64,000 nucleotides of DNA. It comes from Polytrichum commune. Lineage: Eukaryota; Streptophyta; Polytrichopsida; Polytrichales; Polytrichaceae. The stretch is taken from NCBI GenBank assembly GCA_950295325.1, contig OX485804.1:43080429-43144428 (forward strand), read 5' to 3'. A program made the position numbers and the translations under genes. Shown here in pieces: positions 60,351 to 64,000 of the stretch; the stretch's first letter is position 1; each line of letters begins with the position of its first letter. The notes under the pieces are model-generated. The model made no database searches. It saw only the letters and a program-made list of their open reading frames with translations, and had not been told where the DNA came from.

Positions 60351-61805
60351 CAGTTGGATCATCATCCCCCTCCGCAATGGCTGAGACCGGATCAAGCTCC
60401 TTGGCTTCTTCTTGCCACGAACAGTCGCAGCTTGAAGCAGGGATTCATGAACTGCCGCAATTTGAGATCCCCTCATTGGTTCGCCTCAACGTGGGTGGAA
60501 CAATTTTTGCAACCACGGTGGACACACTGACACAGAGAGATACGGACTCAATGCTGGCTGTCATGTTTAGTGGGCGTCACCGGCTTCACATGGATGCCAA
60601 GGAGGGGGCAGTGTTCATTGACCGAGATGGGACGCATTTCAGGCACATCTTGAATTGGCTGCGTGATGGGACTGTTCCCATACTGGACATGCCTGCATAT
60701 CAGGAGCTTCTTCGAGAAGCAGAGTACTATCAGCTCATGGGTTTGGTGGAGAATATCACCCCGTTGTTGTGTAAGAAAGATGAGGATGACAACACTAAGC
60801 CAGAAATGACACGACGGGATGTCATCAAATGTCTGCAGTTTGGGAAAGTGCGACTTCGTGGGGTGAATCTGTCGGGGCAGAACCTCTCAAAGTTGGATTT
60901 GAGCAATGTGGATCTGAGTCACACTCGTTTGATTAACACTTTTTTCTCAAGAGCAAAGCTGACGAATGCTGACTTTTCACACACTGAGGCGGACGGGGCC
61001 AATTTCTATTATGCCAATCTTTTGTCTTGCCAATTTACAGGTATGAGTCAGTTGTGATGTAGGAGATCGATCGATGAGTTGCACAATTGTGTTCCTTATG
61101 TGCCAGAGTCATCTCGTGTCTTGTGCCATTGAATCCGTTTTTGTATGCTTGATCTCCAGCTCGATAGGCAGTTGGATGGCAATTCATTTGTATAACTCTC
61201 CCTTAAGAAAGAACATTGCCCTTTTCTAGTTCATGTGAGATGCTAGGCTTGTTCACTTCCATTGGGTGTCTGTCAATTGACAGTTCAAGTCCCTAGGGAC
61301 TAGGTTATGCCAAAACATCAAGTCTTCACTGACTGATGTAAGCTACATGTATAGGCAGTAGATGCGTTCAGGCTAATGATGCATATACTACTCTTGTCTC
61401 TTCAGTTACACGTGTTCAGTTTTTTTCAATCACTTTTTCCATTGTGTCTGAATACTTTCCTGATACTTAAAAATTGGAGTGTTCTGTACAGGTGCTGGAA
61501 TGAACGGAGCAGTTCTTGCTGGTGCAAATCTTCAAAGTGCAAACCTGCAAGATGCATGCCTCATGAATGCAAGTTTCTGCAATGCCGACCTGCGTTCTGC
61601 ACACTTGCAAAATGCAGATCTCACAAATGCAAACCTTTCGGAGGCTAATTTAGAGCAAGCTAACCTGAAAGGCTCAAAACTCAGCGGAGCTAACCTCCGT
61701 GCTGCTAATCTTCAACGTGCTTACCTCAGGGATGTCGACTTGAGGGACACACAACTGGAAGGTGCTTCTTTGAATGGTGCTAACTTGCAAGGTGCCACTC
61801 GGTAA
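60335..61805 (+). CDS. FIP2: BTB/T1 and pentapeptide-repeat protein, FIP2/KCTD9-like
   Basis: Exons 60335-61040 and 61492-61805 join at a GT-AG intron (phase 1) into 339 residues. An N-terminal low-complexity serine-rich stretch (residues 1-45) is followed by a potassium-channel-tetramerisation type BTB domain (about 48-145): VRLNVGGTIFATTVDTL, DSMLAVMFSGRH, VFIDRDGTHFRHILNWLRDG and LLREAEYYQL. The C-terminal half is made of pentapeptide repeats of the A(N/D)Lxx type, starting at VRLRGVNLSGQNLSKLDL and dense in exon 2 (LAGANLQSANLQDACL to NGANLQGATR). This architecture is that of Arabidopsis FIP2, found as a formin-interacting protein, and of animal KCTD9, a candidate Cullin-3 adaptor; its role here is inferred. 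The in-frame TTG upstream is not a likely start. Its leader is tandemly duplicated. Confidence 0.92.
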
Positions 61806-64000
61806 TGAGAAAAAAAGGTCGTGTGCCTGCGCAAAAGGAGCACGACAAATTACCCTCCACACCATCTTGCTTCAACACCCTCCATGGATGGGAGGCAGTC
61901 TATTCTGCATAGCAGAGGACTTTTCGAGTTGAGGAGCAAGGAGCTGCGGAGCACTCTCAGTGGCAGGGATGAGAAAGTTGCAAGTAACAGGTGAAAATAA
62001 TGGGTACCTGACCTGTAGTAAACCATGCTGCAAACTGGCCTGCAATGTATAGAATGAAGACAACTTGCTGTAATTCAATGAAAAATCAGTTCAAGAAGGT
62101 AGTGGTGTTAAAGGTTCAAATTGAAAGAAGTCGGGATATTCTAATTGAACCCTGAAAGGATGTTCTTGTGGTACAGATACAACATTGGACATTGATAATT
62201 AGTTGAAATTGTGCATGGTGAAGCCCATCCGGGATTCTTCTCCTTTTCACTTATTACAATATTTTCACTCAGCCTTATGATCCCTGTCTGCCACTTTGTA
62301 ATAGCAGAGACAGAGGGACTTGTAGATACATCTGACCATTGTTTGTTGTAGCATATCTTTTGTCCATCCATTTCTCAATCAGGAAGCCAAACACCTGCAC
62401 ACTGTACGTGCTGAACTTTTCCAGGTCCCCTTTTCCCTGTTTGCTGTATTTTCGGACAGCATTACTGTAGTCGCAGGTAATTCTTGTAGAGTATGCTTTG
62501 ACACTGGCCATAGAGATGGTCTCCATTTATGTCTCTTATCAGTACAGACTTGTGTTAAAAATCCAACCTGCATATATGTGCAAATGCTGCAAACTCGCCT
62601 TGGCAGATTTCATCTTCGTTTTACCTTTCCAAATTAGCTACTAATGGAGCAAAGGTGTTGTGAGGCCATTGTCTATCTGTCATTGTTTTTGGTTTTGGTT
62701 TTTTTTCTACCCCTGTTATAGCGCTGCTCCAAATTGCTACCACAAATAGGAGAAGATGATTTCACGAGACATTATGAGTATTGGAAAGTTCTTCCACCGT
62801 TTCCGAGTGAAAGTGCCATCTTATGGAAGGAGTCTCCACTACGTGTCAGGCATGATTGCACAGTTCATGAGGTTCTTGCTTCTGACAAAGCCAGTTGATG
62901 TGTATCTATACGCAGAAGTCATGAATTTCAGAACGAAGGTAAGGTAAGCGGGCCTTAAACAGACACTTTTAGCTCTGCACCCACTTCTCGTAGAATATGA
63001 AAGGCGAAATGATTGCAAGATGATTAGCAATTCCAAATTGTGTCTGTAGTGGTTTTCCTCATAATTTCTGGAGCTCGTATGAATATCTTATTTATTATCA
63101 AAATGGAGATTCTCATTCTTCTTAAATGATTATGTAAGTTCCCCCAATTAAGTTGACCATTGAGTCTAGAACGGATAACACATTTTGAGCATGTATTTCA
63201 ATCTTTTTTAAACACATGTTTTTTTGGTGTCCATTCTTAACATCCCCACTTAACCACACACCACTCACATATAGGTGTTCATTTAAGACGAGTAACCGAT
63301 TTAGGCCCGCTTACCTTAAGTGCAAAGATAAGAGTGTTTTTCTTCAACGCAAAGAAATGTGCATTGATCAAAAATTCTATGGACGATCTTAGTTATTTTC
63401 CCCAGTATGTAACCATCAACATTGAACATGTGTCTATTGTGGGAACTTGTAACTCCACAAACCAAACTGGCCATTGCATTAGTGAGATGAAAAACCCATT
63501 CTACTACACTAATGCCCCCTCCCCACCTGACTTTAGCTAAGCCTAAAAGTTGGTTCTAAAAACATGGCCTTCACACCATTGACATTATCTAGTGCCAGGC
63601 CTAGTTGGCAATTGATGTGGCATGGTTTAAAAGTGGAGGTTTAAAGCCTCAAGCACCGACCCTCCCATCGGTACCTAGACATGAGGCCAAAATATAGAAG
63701 CTTTAAAAGTGTCGCCTCCCGCCCTTGTGATTGGTTGTTTTTTAGTCTTAGCTATGAGGGCATGAGGAGCCCCATTAACAAAAATCGATGGTAAGATAGA
63801 TGAGTAGTGAGGGACTTGAGAATGGACAAAAACTATCCAACATGTCATTGCTTGGTAGATAAAACCATGAACATGTGTGAAAGCTACTTAACTAAAACCT
63901 ACTCAAAACTCTCCGGAGCAAGTTCTTGTAGGTGCATTGGGATAGCTGGATGCCTCCCCTACAACTGAGGGAGCTTTACCCGGTTTTTAAGAAAGACTTT
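61806..64000. other. 3' region of FIP2-like gene, then intergenic
   Basis: 61806 to about 62600 probably includes the 3' untranslated region. Beyond it I see only short ORFs (for example 62756-62947 and 63334-63540) without recognisable domains. Confidence 0.5.

Noticed and set aside
61376-61648. Cysteine-rich 90-codon frame
   Set aside because: It is the shifted frame of the pentapeptide repeats in exon 2 of the FIP2-like gene.

Overview
The window is eukaryotic nuclear DNA from a plant. It has GT-AG introns, plant-type gene families and a high density of decayed transposable elements. I cannot place the species. The mix of genes and a Dualen-like retrotransposon (a lineage first described from green algae) make a non-flowering lineage such as a bryophyte, lycophyte or fern more likely than a flowering plant, but that is inference.

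Four genes can be modelled with continuous reading frames. (1) An AZG-type adenine/guanine permease lies at 6877-13865 (+): five exons, 579 codons. (2) A polytopic membrane protein of the plant NTP/NDP-translocase-like (TlcC/MFS) group lies at 40738-48012 (+): 13 exons, 519 codons. (3) A VPS9-domain protein, probably a Rab5-type exchange factor, lies at 50751-52172 (-) in one coding exon. (4) A FIP2/KCTD9-like protein with a BTB/T1 domain and pentapeptide repeats lies at 60335-61805 (+): two exons, 339 codons. A likely pseudogene of a ZCCHC10-like zinc-knuckle gene sits at 18549-19814 (+). The genes have no evident functional link.

The most notable element is a decayed non-LTR retrotransposon at about 25.9-35.4 kb (+). 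Its second ORF carries, in order, a 2A-like ribosome-skipping motif, an AP-type endonuclease, reverse transcriptase, an unassigned domain, RNase H, a CCHC knuckle and an apparent restriction-like (PD-(D/E)XK) endonuclease. That is the two-endonuclease architecture of the Dualen/RandI lineage. The 2A-like motif and the unassigned domain are additions I do not know to be described in land plants.

DNA transposons are resolved at sequence level. Two hAT relics have perfect 8-bp target duplications (902-1824 and 9602-10427). The second is nested in a MITE in intron 2 of the AZG gene, and an inverted MITE copy without the insertion at about 48.76-49.12 kb serves as the empty site. A second MITE family has copies at 8358-8844 and 20045-20542.

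A recurring pattern is tandem duplication of gene edges. An eight-copy array of about 227 bp abuts the start of the transporter gene, whose first intron holds a second array. The VPS9 gene has its 3' coding tail duplicated downstream and its 5' leader/start region duplicated upstream. The FIP2-like gene has its leader duplicated together with the start codon, which creates an 8-codon upstream ORF. The remaining intergenic DNA (about 1.8-4.4, 13.9-18.5, 36-38.8, 54.4-59 and 62.6-64 kb) shows no gene I can support.
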